From Microcoleus sp036704825 (GTDB taxonomy: Bacteria > Cyanobacteriota > Cyanobacteriia > Cyanobacteriales > Microcoleaceae), in contig JAUBSN010000007.1 of assembly GCA_036704825.1 (NCBI GenBank), positions 1 to 64,000 on the forward strand: 64,000 nucleotides of DNA, written 5' to 3'. Position numbers and translations under genes: made by a program. This document shows positions 45,340 to 54,344 of the stretch, piece by piece. The notes below the pieces were generated by a model. The model saw nothing but the letters and a program-made list of their open reading frames with translations, did not search any database and was not told the DNA's origin. Position 1 is the first letter of the stretch, and each line of letters begins with the position of its first letter.

Positions 45340-47499
45340 TTATAGTTGCCCGAGTTGCTTCTCACTAATATCAACTTCTGCCTTTAAATGAACAGTAAAA
45401 GTAGAGCCAACATCCAACTGACTCTCAACAGTTATATCCCCGCCCATCATCTGGCAAAACAAGCGGCTAATGGCCAATCCTAAACCCGTCCCGCCGTACT
45501 TGCGAGTAGTCGAAGCGTCCCCTTGAATAAAAGGTTGAAACAAACCCTGCTGCTGTTCTACCGACATTCCAATCCCCGTATCCGATACCTGCAAATAAAC
45601 CCAATCTCTGCCGCCTGCCGGTTCGCGACTCGCGCTCAACAGCACCGTTCCACCTTCGGTAAACTTCAGGGCATTGGATAGCAAATTGAACAGAATTTGC
45701 CGGACTTTAGTCAAATCTGCATACATCAATCCCAAGTTTTCAGAGCAAGAAACTTGCAATTGATTGTGATTTTTTTCGACCAAAGGGTGCAAAGTTGCAA
45801 CGACTTCTTCTATTAAATTACTGAGATCGAATTTTTCTAAATAAAGCTCCATCCGACCGGCTTCTATCTTAGAAAGGTCGAGAATATCGTTAATTAAAGT
45901 CAGCAAGTGTTTGCCGGCGTTATAAATTTTTTGGGTATCGGGAACGATCTCTTCGAGTCCCGATTCCCGTGCTTCTTCTTGTAGCATTTCGCTGTAACCG
46001 ATAATCGCGTTGAGCGGTGTCCGCAGCTCGTGGCTCATATTGGCTAAAAAAGTGCTTTTAGCTCTCGAAGCTGCTTCGGCTTTGTGTAAGGCTTCTTGCA
46101 AGGCTATTTCGGCTCTTTTGCGCTCGGCAATTTCGATGCGGAGCAGTTTATTGGCGGCGGTGAGTTGAGCGGTGCGCTGATCGACGGTCATTTCTAGCTG
46201 CGCTTTGGCTTTGGAGAGTGCTTCCTGAGCCCGCTGGCGCTCAAATCCTTCGATCGCCAGCGCTACCAAATTTGCTAAAGAATCGGCGAAGGTGCGCTCC
46301 TCCAGAGCCCACTGGCGGGGCGCGCCGATATGTTCGAGAGAGAGGATGCCCACGATCTGCCCGCCGAGCCTAATTGCTACATTTAATATGGATGAATTGG
46401 ACTTGCTGGCATTTGGCAGCACAGTGGCATGTCCGGCTAGCGAAGACGAGTGCGACAAATTTGTTTGTAGAGACTTTTGAGTCTTTGTCGCAGGTTCTAA
46501 AGCATTGTCAGATCGCAAATTTTCGCGCGGTGCGTCGCCTTCAACATCTAAAATTGATAAATTTAAATCGCTTGCCGATATGGACTCCCGGCTCAAATGA
46601 TTCTCCTGGGTGCGATCGTACAAGTCGAGACAAACTAATTTGAGGTTGGGGATTTTCAACTTTGAATGATTCACCCCCTCGTCTTGCTCTGGGGCTGCGG
46701 TCTCTGTATCGAGTGGCTCTGTTTGGTTGTGGGCGAGCACTCTCTCGGTAAAATTGAGCTGGGGATCGTTCGGGTAGCGAGTTCCAAATCTTCCATGGTT
46801 GTAAAGCCAGACGCTGACTTTTTCCACATCCAAAGTGCGGGCTGCTGCTTCGGTAATTTCGCGAATTCCCACATTCAGCGCACCGCTGTTGAGAGTCCTC
46901 TGCCGACCTAGCTGCAACAAAGCCAAACTCTGGCGGCGGAGACGCTTTTCGCTCTCTTGGAGGGTTTGTTCTGCTTCCTTGCGCTGGGTGAGGTCGTACA
47001 AGGCGCACAATGCCGTCTGCTGCCCGTTAAACACCAGCGACTGAACCGAGATCATGGCCCAGAAAGCGGTGCCGTCTGATTTTTTGCAGTGGAGTTCGTA
47101 GTTTTGGAGGTATCCGTCCTTAGCAAGTGCCTCAAGTACCTTTGGGCGATCGGCGGGGTTGAAGTAAAAGTCTGGAGTGCTGCAGCCGATCAATTTTTCT
47201 AGAGGTATGTTCAGGAGAGAAGCCAATTGAGCGTTCGCATACATAATTAAGCCGTCACAGAGGCGAGAAACTAATATCGGCACGGGAGTTGCCGAGGCGA
47301 TCGCCCGAAACTGCTCTTCGCTCGAACGCAGCGCCAACTGAGCTTTGCTCAGCAAGTGAGCTTCCATCGTATCTGAATGTTCGGTGGTAGTCTCCAGCAA
47401 AAGTTCTAGGTCAACCTTTTCGCGCTTCAAGTTTTCAAGTTCTGCACTCAGCCGCTGAACGTCGAAAAGTAGCTGTTCTGTCGATGGTTCTTCCTGCAT
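45340..47499 (-). CDS. PAS-GAF sensor histidine kinase, cytosolic
   Basis: 719 residues with no membrane helix. N-terminal coiled coil (residues 5-60), PAS domain (FRAIASATPVPILVSRLCDG) with PAC, a GAF domain (about 190-425: AARTLDVEKVSVWLYNHGRF ... GGQIVGILSLEHIGAPRQWA) containing a long low-conservation insert (about 270-370), coiled coil, HisKA FLANMSHELRTPLNAIIGYS (His near 495), and HATPase with NALKFTEGG, SDTGIGMSVEQQQGLFQPFI and GTGLGLAISRLFCQMMGGDI. No receiver domain and no partner nearby. Confidence 0.92.
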   Translation of the reverse strand: MQEEPSTEQLLFDVQRLSAELENLKREKVDLELLLETTTEHSDTMEAHLLSKAQLALRSSEEQFRAIASATPVPILVSRLCDGLIMYANAQLASLLNIPLEKLIGCSTPDFYFNPADRPKVLEALAKDGYLQNYELHCKKSDGTAFWAMISVQSLVFNGQQTALCALYDLTQRKEAEQTLQESEKRLRRQSLALLQLGRQRTLNSGALNVGIREITEAAARTLDVEKVSVWLYNHGRFGTRYPNDPQLNFTERVLAHNQTEPLDTETAAPEQDEGVNHSKLKIPNLKLVCLDLYDRTQENHLSRESISASDLNLSILDVEGDAPRENLRSDNALEPATKTQKSLQTNLSHSSSLAGHATVLPNASKSNSSILNVAIRLGGQIVGILSLEHIGAPRQWALEERTFADSLANLVALAIEGFERQRAQEALSKAKAQLEMTVDQRTAQLTAANKLLRIEIAERKRAEIALQEALHKAEAASRAKSTFLANMSHELRTPLNAIIGYSEMLQEEARESGLEEIVPDTQKIYNAGKHLLTLINDILDLSKIEAGRMELYLEKFDLSNLIEEVVATLHPLVEKNHNQLQVSCSENLGLMYADLTKVRQILFNLLSNALKFTEGGTVLLSASREPAGGRDWVYLQVSDTGIGMSVEQQQGLFQPFIQGDASTTRKYGGTGLGLAISRLFCQMMGGDITVESQLDVGSTFTVHLKAEVDISEKQLGQL

Positions 47500-47815
47500 G
47501 GCAATTGAAAATTGGTAATTTTTAGTCGGTTCTGAAGTTTTTTAGGGTTTTGTGCTAGTTTAACTATGACTTATTCCGATTAACTTCAGCCACCCTCATC
47601 CTGGTTCTCGGACTTAGCCGGGGATTCATCTTTACCTATAACAGCAATAAGGCTCACACTGTAGCTGTACCCAGGTCAGTTGACGAGAGTCCTCTGACCA
47701 ATGCGATAGCGAGGTTCGAGGACAGGTAGGAAACAACCAAAATATTTGTTGTGAGTTGACATATTTTTAATTATTTATGTTACCGTGAATAGGTAAGCAC
47801 GGTAAGGTCGATGCC

Positions 47816-49063
47816 ATGTACAGAGCAGTGAAAATCAGAATTTATCCTACCGACGAGCAGAAATCCTACTTGGCTCAATGTTTTGGCAATACTCGATGGT
47901 TGTGGAATTATATGCTCAATGCCACTACTACCGCGTATAAAGAAACTAGGAAAGGTCTTTCTAAAGCTGCGATGGACAAGTTGCTTCCTGGTTTGAAAAA
48001 GGAATATGAATGGTTAGGACTGGCTTATAGTCAGGTCTTACAACGAGTAACATTCAATCTTTCAAGTGCGTTTGTAAACTTTTTTGAAGGACGGGCTAAA
48101 TTTCCTAGATTCAAATCTAAACATGGCAAGCAATCGATTCAATATCCCCAAAATGTGAAACTAATGCCACAGGATTCTGTAATCAAGTTTCCTGGTAATT
48201 TGGGGTTAATGAGAACCGTGTTTCACAAAGACCTTCCTGATGCTAAATTCACGAGTGTAACAATATCAAGAAACGCAGATGGTAGGTATTATGCTTCTAT
48301 TCTTTTTAACCAACAAGATACGCCCGCAGCCGCAATTAGAGAAGCTATCGGTGTAGATTTGGGGTTGAAAAACTTTGCTATAACTTCAGAGGGTTCAAAA
48401 TATGACCTACCTAAGAAGCAATTGGCTAAGTTAGAAAGGAATAGAAAACGCAAACAAAAGAAATTAGCCCAAAAGACGGATAAAACATCTAACAATCGTC
48501 GCAAGGCTAAACTTTTGGTTGCCAAAGTATCTAGTAAAATAGCTAGAGTAAGGGAAGACTTTCTACACAAGCTATCTCGCAAAATAGCCTACGAAAACCA
48601 AGTTATTTGTGTAGAAGATTTGGGGGTTAAAAATCTGGTTAAAAATCCCAACTTGGCAAAAGCAATATCAGACAGAGGATGGGGAATTTTTCTAACCATG
48701 CTCAATTACAAAGCCGAAAGATTTGGTCACACATACCAAGAAATAGGGCGGTTTTTCCCATCTTCTCAACTTTGTAACGAGACTCTACTACCCATCCCAA
48801 TACTGCAAAAAGGATATGATTCATTGGGTGTAAGACTTGTAGATTGTCCGCACTGTCTGCATCGACATGATAGAGACATCAACGCTGCAATAAATATTAG
48901 AAACGAAGGCTTGCGAGTTTTGGCGTTAGGAACTAGCGCTTCTGCCCTTGGAGGGGATGTCAGACCAAAGTCATCAGGACGTAAAAAATCCATGAAGGCT
49001 GAGGCAATCTCCGTTGAATTGGGAAGCCCACACCCTATCTGTACTCAGATGGGTGTTGGGTAG
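47816..49063 (+). CDS. tnpB: TnpB RNA-guided nuclease/OrfB
   Basis: 415 residues. N-terminal helix-turn-helix (KIRIYPTDEQKSYLAQCFGN TRWLWNYML), OrfB core, RuvC-like DED: GVDLGLKNFAI (Asp near 182), VICVEDLGVKNLVKN (Glu near 266) and HDRDINAAINI (Asp near 358). By family knowledge TnpB cuts DNA guided by omega RNA from the element right end. The zinc ribbon is odd: the first knuckle reads CNETLL rather than C-x2-C, while the second CPHC is intact. The last 30 residues overlap the right-end hairpin DNA. Confidence 0.9.
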   Translation: MYRAVKIRIYPTDEQKSYLAQCFGNTRWLWNYMLNATTTAYKETRKGLSKAAMDKLLPGLKKEYEWLGLAYSQVLQRVTFNLSSAFVNFFEGRAKFPRFKSKHGKQSIQYPQNVKLMPQDSVIKFPGNLGLMRTVFHKDLPDAKFTSVTISRNADGRYYASILFNQQDTPAAAIREAIGVDLGLKNFAITSEGSKYDLPKKQLAKLERNRKRKQKKLAQKTDKTSNNRRKAKLLVAKVSSKIARVREDFLHKLSRKIAYENQVICVEDLGVKNLVKNPNLAKAISDRGWGIFLTMLNYKAERFGHTYQEIGRFFPSSQLCNETLLPIPILQKGYDSLGVRLVDCPHCLHRHDRDINAAINIRNEGLRVLALGTSASALGGDVRPKSSGRKKSMKAEAISVELGSPHPICTQMGVG

Positions 49064-49067
49064 TTCA
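48965..49067 (+). ncRNA. predicted omega RNA region with right-end hairpin
   Basis: The 3' end of tnpB and the right end form a strong hairpin: CCCACACCC with ATCTG pairs with CAGAT and GGGTGTTGGG around a TACT loop (49027-49060). In characterised tnpB elements the omega RNA covers this region and its guide lies just past the right end. Boundaries are inferred, transcription is not shown. Confidence 0.45.
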
Positions 49068-49412
49068 CTATTCCAATTCTAAGTGCAAGGAAGGCATCAG
49101 CCGCTGCAAGTTTTTCAGGGATTTTGTCTGCCAGGGGATCTGTTTAGAACCTTTGATGGCGATTTGAATATTTTTTTGCTGGCGCACTTTGATCAAAAAT
49201 TTTGAGAAAATATTAATTCCAGAACTATTTAAAAACTCTAGCTTTCGCAAGTCTAGAGTCACCGTGTTTGGGCAGGAGTCAGCCACTTCGTTGAGCAGAT
49301 CGACGATCGGTGCGTATTCTTCCACCTGGCTGAGTCGGAACGAGCCGCTACAGGTGACTGTTTGCGTAGCGCGATCGTACTGGATCGTGTAATCTTTGGT
49401 CTGAATCTCCAT
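49068..49412 (-). CDS. STAS-like regulator (slr1659-type)
   Basis: 114 residues from ATG MEIQTKDYTIQYDRATQTVT; a frame open to 49460 adds an unconvincing 16 residues. STAS/anti-sigma-antagonist-like fold: TVTCSGSFRLSQVEEYAPIV, NTVTLDLRKLEFLNSSGINI FSKFLI (phospho-acceptor Ser-Ser near 67-68), IQIAIKGSKQIPW. Such cyanobacterial proteins are thought to sit in Ser/Thr-kinase-phosphatase partner switches. Its stop codon abuts the IS605-type right end, so the C-terminus may be element-modified. Confidence 0.75.
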   Translation of the reverse strand: MEIQTKDYTIQYDRATQTVTCSGSFRLSQVEEYAPIVDLLNEVADSCPNTVTLDLRKLEFLNSSGINIFSKFLIKVRQQKNIQIAIKGSKQIPWQTKSLKNLQRLMPSLHLELE

Positions 49413-49858
49413 ACTTTTGTCAGTTGCCGGTTTTGAGTGGTAAAGGGGCTTTGGCTGCATGAGCGAGGATTGAGCTTCAGGCTAGCACGATCGAGACTCA
49501 GCCGTTTGCCGAATGCCGAATGCCTTGGCGCGTGTAACTTTTATTACATATACTGCCAACTGTACCATTCCAGCAGGGCTCTGATGAGTTATTTTAGGAT
49601 TTATCAGTTGTGATACCAGTTGGAAAAAAGAATGCAACTGTTGACTAGCTCTCAACCCTTGCAGTCATCAGTCATTGCCAATCTAACATTTCAAATCTCA
49701 AATCTCAAATTGTATGAGTTGTGGCGGTTGACGAGACCAACTTTTGCTGAAGTTCGGAGCTATCAATTCGATTTTTTTTCTCAATTTGGTATTGACAAAA
49801 CTTCCAAAATGTGAGAAATATTTCACATCTGACACTGAAGTGAAGGGGAGAATATTTA
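49413..49858. other. upstream region of cynS with palindrome
   Basis: No gene. 49809-49828 is ATGTGA-N8-TCACAT, a symmetric candidate operator 30 bp before the cynS ATG. The spacer is N8 rather than the N6 of CRP sites and it is not GTA-N8-TAC, so the regulator is open. AAATCTC-type heptamers occur near 49690-49710. GGGGAG (49851-ish) is the RBS. Confidence 0.5.
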
Positions 49859-50302
49859 ATGGCAATTTCAGGAATTACAGAAAAGCTTTTGGCGGCTAAA
49901 AAAGCTAAAGGAATTAGTTTTGCAGATTTGGAAAAAGTTTTGGGGCGCGACGAAGTTTGGATTGCAGCGGTTATTTACCGTCAAGCTACCGCATCAGAAG
50001 ATGAAGCCGAGAAAATTGTCTCGGCTTTGGGCCTAGATAGCGAGACGGGTGCGGTTCTCTGTGAACCTCCGTTAAAAGGTTCTTTGGAGGACTCGGTTCC
50101 GGTTGACCCCCTGATTTATCGTTTCTATGAAATTATGCAGGTTTACGGGATGCCACTCAAAGCAGTGATTCACGAAAAATTTGGTGACGGGATTATGAGC
50201 GCGATCGACTTTACTTTGGATGTCGAGAAAGAAGCAGACCCAAAAGGCGATCGAGTGAAAATAATTATGTCGGGAAAATTTTTGGAATACAAAAAATGGT
50301 AA
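49859..50302 (+). CDS. cynS: cyanate hydratase (cyanase)
   Basis: 147 residues, exact family length. Bicarbonate-dependent decomposition of cyanate to ammonium and CO2, giving nitrogen from cyanate. N-terminal helical domain (ITEKLLAAKKAKGISFADLE) and the catalytic C-terminal domain with YRFYEIMQVYGMPLKAVIHE (Arg and Glu of the active site near 87-107) and AIDFTLDVEKEADPKGDRVK, VIMSGKFLEYKKW. Stand-alone here; the cynABD transporter genes are not in the window. A purine-rich RBS precedes the ATG. Confidence 0.97.
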   Translation: MAISGITEKLLAAKKAKGISFADLEKVLGRDEVWIAAVIYRQATASEDEAEKIVSALGLDSETGAVLCEPPLKGSLEDSVPVDPLIYRFYEIMQVYGMPLKAVIHEKFGDGIMSAIDFTLDVEKEADPKGDRVKIIMSGKFLEYKKW

Positions 50303-50355
50303 ACCCGGGAGGCTTTAATTTCAAGTGAAAATTAAAAATTCAAATTTGCGCGAAT

Positions 50356-50743
50356 GACTCATTACTGATGACTAAAGCCTCAAAAGTGTTAACTTAGAAA
50401 CAGAGATCGCGAAGCTTGACTCCGCCAAAAAACGGAGACAAGCCCCCGACGCCAGAAGTGCAGGTCGCAAAATTTTAGACCCTAGTTCAACTCCAAAATT
50501 CATCTGTGGAGTAAATCTCAAATCTCAAATCTCAAATCTCAAATCGACTGACGACTCATGACTGATGACTAAAGCATCAAAAGTGTTAAATTAGAAATAG
50601 AGATCGCGAAGCTTGACTCCGCCAAAAAACGGAGACAAGCCCCCGACGCCAGAAGTGCAGAACCCCAAATTTTAGACCCTAGTTCAACTCCAAAATTCAT
50701 CTGTGGAGTAAATCTCAAATCTCAAATCTCAAATCTCAAATCG
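50356..50743. repeat. 197-bp tandem repeat upstream of clpX
   Basis: Two units starting GACTCAT at 50356 and 50553, period 197, with few differences. Each holds a hairpin GCTTG-A-CTCCG-N8-CGGAG-A-CAAGC (50414-50443 and 50611-50640), a TTAGACCCTAGTTCAACTCC box, and a run of AAATCTC heptamers at the end. The second unit runs into the assembly gap, so the true copy number is unknown. Confidence 0.85.
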
Positions 50744-50843
50744 NNNNNNNNNNNNNNNNNNNNNNNNNNNNNNNNNNNNNNNNNNNNNNNNNNNNNNNNN
50801 NNNNNNNNNNNNNNNNNNNNNNNNNNNNNNNNNNNNNNNNNNN
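50744..50843. other. assembly gap (100 N)
   Basis: Exactly 100 Ns, the conventional size for a gap of unknown length. It begins where the 197-bp repeat second unit would continue with ACTGAC, and sequence resumes with ACTGACT, so the gap is most likely a collapsed tandem array. Confidence 0.95.
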
Positions 50844-50958
50844 ACTGACTGGCTTGGGTGTCCGATCGGGAAACCCTTCTAGGGCAAAGCTAAGGTCGAT
50901 CGCGCGGCAACTTCCCCAGTCGAAACAAGCAACCGCAACCGTAAAGTAAGAGGCAAAT

Positions 50959-52338
50959 ATGTCAAAATATGACTCCCATCTGAGATGCTCCTTTTGCGGC
51001 AAGTCGCAAGAGTACGTCCGCAAGTTAATAGCTGGGCCCGGCGTCTACATTTGCGATGAATGCGTGGAACTGTGCAATGAAATTTTAGAGGAGGAGTTCT
51101 TTGACTCCAGCAAAACAATTGGTCAACAGATTCCCCAATCAGAGGTGCGAGAGTCTCAGGGACAAGGAACGCGGCGGCCGGGTCGATCGAATAAATCGAA
51201 AATTGTTTTAGGTCAAATTCCCAAACCGACAGAAATCAAGCAGCATTTAGACAACCACGTCATCGGCCAGCACTCAGCAAAAAAAGTCCTTTCTGTAGCA
51301 GTTTACAACCACTACAAGCGCTTGAGCGTTGACCAAGCTAAAGATAGCGACAAGCCTTCCCCCGACAGCGATGTGGAACTGCAAAAATCCAACATCATGC
51401 TAGTGGGCCCCACAGGTTGCGGTAAAACTTTGTTAGCGCAAAGTTTGGCGCAAATGCTCGAAGTCCCGTTTGCGGTAGCGGATGCGACGACGCTGACAGA
51501 AGCTGGATATGTCGGCGACGATGTAGAAAATATCTTGCTGCGACTGTTGCAAATGTCCGATTTTGATGTGGAAGCCGCGCAGCGGGGCATTATTTATATT
51601 GATGAAATTGACAAGATTGCTCGCAAAAGCGAAAACACTTCGATCACTAGAGATGTATCGGGAGAAGGAGTGCAGCAAGCGCTGCTAAAAATGTTGGAAG
51701 GAACGGTGGTTAACGTGCCCCCGCAAGGCGGCCGCAAACATCCTTACCAAGATTTTATTCAAGTTGACACTAGCAAAATTTTATTTATTTGCGGCGGTGC
51801 TTTTGTCGGTTTGGAAAAAATAGTTGAACAGCGTTTGGGTAAAAAATCTTTAGGCTTTATTCAGCCAACAGAAAGCGACAGCAACTCGACTTTGCCGGCG
51901 AAAGACAAGCGGGCCGCTGATATTTTGCAGCAGGTACAGCCCGACGATTTAGTCAAGTTTGGTTTGATTCCTGAGTTTGTCGGGCGGATTCCGGTGGTGA
52001 CGGTAATTTCGCCGCTGGATGAAGCAGCTTTGATGCAGATATTGACCGAGCCCCGAAATGCGCTGGTGAAGCAGTATCAAAAACTGTTGAAGATGGACAG
52101 CGTGGAGTTGGAATTCCAGCCGGAAGCGCTGCGGGCGATCGCCCAGGAAGCCTACCGCCGCAAAACCGGCGCGAGAGCTCTCCGCAGCATTTTAGAGGAG
52201 TTAATGCTAGATGTGATGTACGAGTTGCCTTCTCGCAAGGATGTGGCTCACTGTAAGATTACTCCTGAAATGGTCGAGAAGCGATCGACTGCTGAATTGC
52301 TGTGGCATCCCGCATGGAGGCAGCACGAAACTGCTTGA
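50959..52338 (+). CDS. clpX: ATP-dependent Clp protease ATP-binding subunit ClpX
   Basis: 459 residues. N-terminal zinc domain LRCSFCGKSQEYVRKLIAGP ... YICDECVELC with four Cys (residues about 9-39), AAA+ core with Walker A VGPTGCGKTLLAQSLA near 148, Walker B IIYIDEIDKIARKS near 210, sensor and ClpP-docking loop region VGRIPVV near 332, and the C-terminal RKTGARALRSILEELMLDVMY signature. Unfolds substrates for ClpP. clpP and tig, its usual upstream neighbours, are not visible; the assembly gap lies upstream. Confidence 0.97.
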   Translation: MSKYDSHLRCSFCGKSQEYVRKLIAGPGVYICDECVELCNEILEEEFFDSSKTIGQQIPQSEVRESQGQGTRRPGRSNKSKIVLGQIPKPTEIKQHLDNHVIGQHSAKKVLSVAVYNHYKRLSVDQAKDSDKPSPDSDVELQKSNIMLVGPTGCGKTLLAQSLAQMLEVPFAVADATTLTEAGYVGDDVENILLRLLQMSDFDVEAAQRGIIYIDEIDKIARKSENTSITRDVSGEGVQQALLKMLEGTVVNVPPQGGRKHPYQDFIQVDTSKILFICGGAFVGLEKIVEQRLGKKSLGFIQPTESDSNSTLPAKDKRAADILQQVQPDDLVKFGLIPEFVGRIPVVTVISPLDEAALMQILTEPRNALVKQYQKLLKMDSVELEFQPEALRAIAQEAYRRKTGARALRSILEELMLDVMYELPSRKDVAHCKITPEMVEKRSTAELLWHPAWRQHETA

Positions 52339-52346
52339 TTTATAGT

Positions 52347-52373
52347 TTGTAGGGTGTGCGGCGCACCCTACAA
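52347..52373 (+). terminator. hairpin after clpX
   Basis: TTGTAGGGTGTGC and GCGCACCCTACAA pair over 13 bp (one G-T) around a single G. It belongs to the same GTAGGGTG(T/C)GC repeat type as 57093-57178. Probably both a dispersed repeat and a terminator. Confidence 0.6.
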
Positions 52374-52391
52374 CCTAGGTAAATTTACTTT

Positions 52392-52988
52392 ATGACAGTA
52401 AAAAAAATGTCAGTCAATGTAGCTAAAGCCAGTAAAAAATCGAGATTGTCAGTATCCAGTTTGCTGCCGAGGATTGTAATTTACAGCGCGGTTATGGCTG
52501 GCATTATGGCGTCATGTTACGATTTTAAACTCAACAAACTTTTCAACAAACTTTTCATCTCCAGGGCTCCGAAATTCTCAGAAGCAAAACAATATATTAA
52601 TAGCATCAATAGAGCGCAGCAAGCTTACTATGCAGAGTACGGTAAATTTACCGATAACATTCCCCAACTGGGTCTTGGAATTAAAGAAAAAACCGATGAC
52701 AATAATTACACGATCGTATCTTCAATGGGTCCGGTGCAAACCTCGTACAATCAACGCGAATCGGCACAATTTGAAAGCGCGATCGCGATTGCCAAACCTA
52801 ATGATATGAGTACCGGGAAATCCTACACTGGCGCAGTGTTTGCTTTTAAAGAAAAGGGTGGCGTAACAACTATTTCTGCAATTTGCGAGAGCGATCGAAT
52901 TAATGCAAGTTATGCAGAAACTTGGAATCCGCCAACTTTTGACGGCAAACAAATTCACTGCCAGCCCGGAACAACAATGTTAAGGTAA
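52392..52988 (+). CDS. type IV pilin-like G/H family protein
   Basis: 198 residues. One N-terminal membrane segment (LPRIVIYSAVMAGIMASCYD, residues 25-44) without a GFTLIE prepilin site, then the Pilin_GH pattern AKQYINSINRAQQAYYAEYG KFTDNIPQLGLGIKE near 65-100 and a beta-rich C-terminus with paired Cys (ISAICESDR, QIHCQPG). Cyanobacterial minor-pilin-like surface protein. Its last 9 bases overlap the convergent kinase gene. Confidence 0.8.
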   Translation: MTVKKMSVNVAKASKKSRLSVSSLLPRIVIYSAVMAGIMASCYDFKLNKLFNKLFISRAPKFSEAKQYINSINRAQQAYYAEYGKFTDNIPQLGLGIKEKTDDNNYTIVSSMGPVQTSYNQRESAQFESAIAIAKPNDMSTGKSYTGAVFAFKEKGGVTTISAICESDRINASYAETWNPPTFDGKQIHCQPGTTMLR

Positions 52989-54254
52989 GACCTTGAAACT
53001 ATTTTGCGCCACTCTTTCACCGTCTAAGTAAAATTCAAACTTCCAATTTCCCGGCTTATCATCCTTTTTAAAATTGTACCAGCACCAAGTATTTAATCGC
53101 TCGCCCGTCGTTTTTAAATAAGATTGACTTTGGGCTGCGAATAGTCCTTGAGGGTTGACAACCTTACAATAACTTCTATATTCTCCTTCTGGCAAGTTAG
53201 CCGCACTTACAGCAAAATAGACTTTTTTGTTTTGCTTTAAAGACCAAACATCCCTAAGTTTCGTTGATTCTAATTCGTCAGTTAACATTACTTGAGTCTT
53301 AGGGTTCAAATTTGCTGAGTTGATTGCTCGTTTGATATCTACTGCTGTTTGAGGTTCAGGAAATTTCCAAAAAAGCGGAATAAAAATAGCAGAAATTGCT
53401 GTTAATATTCCGACTGATATCAATACGGGTTTTAAGTTGTTACGCTGCTGAACTACTTCGAGGGGAATCAAAGCATTTAAGGCCGCATCTGCGGAAGGAT
53501 AGCGGTGTTTGAAATTAGGTTCCACCATTTTTTGCAGCCAGTCAAGAAACTCTGGAGTTAGCTGCGGCAAGCGATTTTTAAAATTAATCCGCCCCGTATC
53601 GTCCATCAAACTGCCAACTTCGGTAGAATTGATGCCGATTAGCAAGCAAATTAGCGTCGCGCCGAGGCTGTATAAATCGGATGCGACTGTTAGCTGGCGG
53701 TTGAACATTTGTTCGGGCGGCATAAAGCCCAAGGTGCCTTTGACAACGCTGCTGGCAGCCACTTCTCCCCCGCCGATTCTAGCAAATCCGAAATCGACAA
53801 GGCTGACATTCATCCGGTCATTTACTAAGATATTTTCGGGTTTTAAATCTCTGTGGATGACTGGCGGAACGCGGTTTTGCAGGTATTTGAGGATTTCTAA
53901 AACCGAGATAGCAATTTGCTTGATTTGTTCGGGATTCCAGCGCCCAGAATTTGCCAAAGAAGGAGCATTTTTGTATTCTTGCACCATGCAGAAACCCGAC
54001 GCGGTTTGGAAGGAATCTAAATAGCGGGGAATGCTGGGATGGTCGAGTTCTCGCAAAATTTGAATTTCTTTTTCGTAAGCTTGATATTCTGACCAATTAG
54101 CACCGGTGCGGGCAAATTGAAATTGTTTGACAACAACCGAACGTTTTGTATTAATTTCGGTAGCGAGATAGGTAACGCGACCGCCTGCGCGATTGTGTCC
54201 GAGTTCGCGAGTTATTTGATAGCCGTAGTTGGAAAAGTCAGGAAAATCCTTCAT
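52980..54254 (-). CDS. Ser/Thr protein kinase with one membrane helix
   Basis: 424 residues. Hanks-type kinase domain 10-270: ATP Lys in SVVVKQFQFARTG, HRDLKPENILVNDRMNVSLV DFGFAR (catalytic Asp and DFG), GTLGFMPPEQMF. Membrane helix LKPVLISVGILTAISAIFIP near 277, then an extracytoplasmic domain of about 125 residues with NLPEGEYRSYCKVVNPQGLF AAQSQ and WYNFKKDDKPGNWKFEFYLD, which looks like a beta-sandwich sensor. Paralogous kinase gene lies 90 bp upstream on the same strand. Confidence 0.92.
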   Translation of the reverse strand: MKDFPDFSNYGYQITRELGHNRAGGRVTYLATEINTKRSVVVKQFQFARTGANWSEYQAYEKEIQILRELDHPSIPRYLDSFQTASGFCMVQEYKNAPSLANSGRWNPEQIKQIAISVLEILKYLQNRVPPVIHRDLKPENILVNDRMNVSLVDFGFARIGGGEVAASSVVKGTLGFMPPEQMFNRQLTVASDLYSLGATLICLLIGINSTEVGSLMDDTGRINFKNRLPQLTPEFLDWLQKMVEPNFKHRYPSADAALNALIPLEVVQQRNNLKPVLISVGILTAISAIFIPLFWKFPEPQTAVDIKRAINSANLNPKTQVMLTDELESTKLRDVWSLKQNKKVYFAVSAANLPEGEYRSYCKVVNPQGLFAAQSQSYLKTTGERLNTWCWYNFKKDDKPGNWKFEFYLDGERVAQNSFKVLP

Positions 54255-54344
54255 AAGTAAATTGTAAGGTTTGTAGTAAGGATTTCAGTTCTTAAAAATA
54301 AGGACTTCAGTTCTTAAAAAGTTGTAATCTCAGCAAACAATTTT

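Larger units (their letters stand above)
47780..49067 (+). mobile_element. IS200/IS605-group element carrying only tnpB (IS1341 type)
   Basis: The tnpB gene is bracketed by a left hairpin TTACCGTG-N10-CACGGTAA (47780-47805) and a right hairpin (49027-49060). No tnpA is present, so it would need Y1 transposase in trans. The right end TTCAC lies directly against the stop codon of the STAS-like gene, which fits insertion there. Exact termini are inferred. Confidence 0.7.

Noticed and set aside
50356..50743. CRISPR or tRNA array
   Set aside because: The 197-bp period and near-identical full units do not fit a repeat-spacer pattern, and no cloverleaf is visible.
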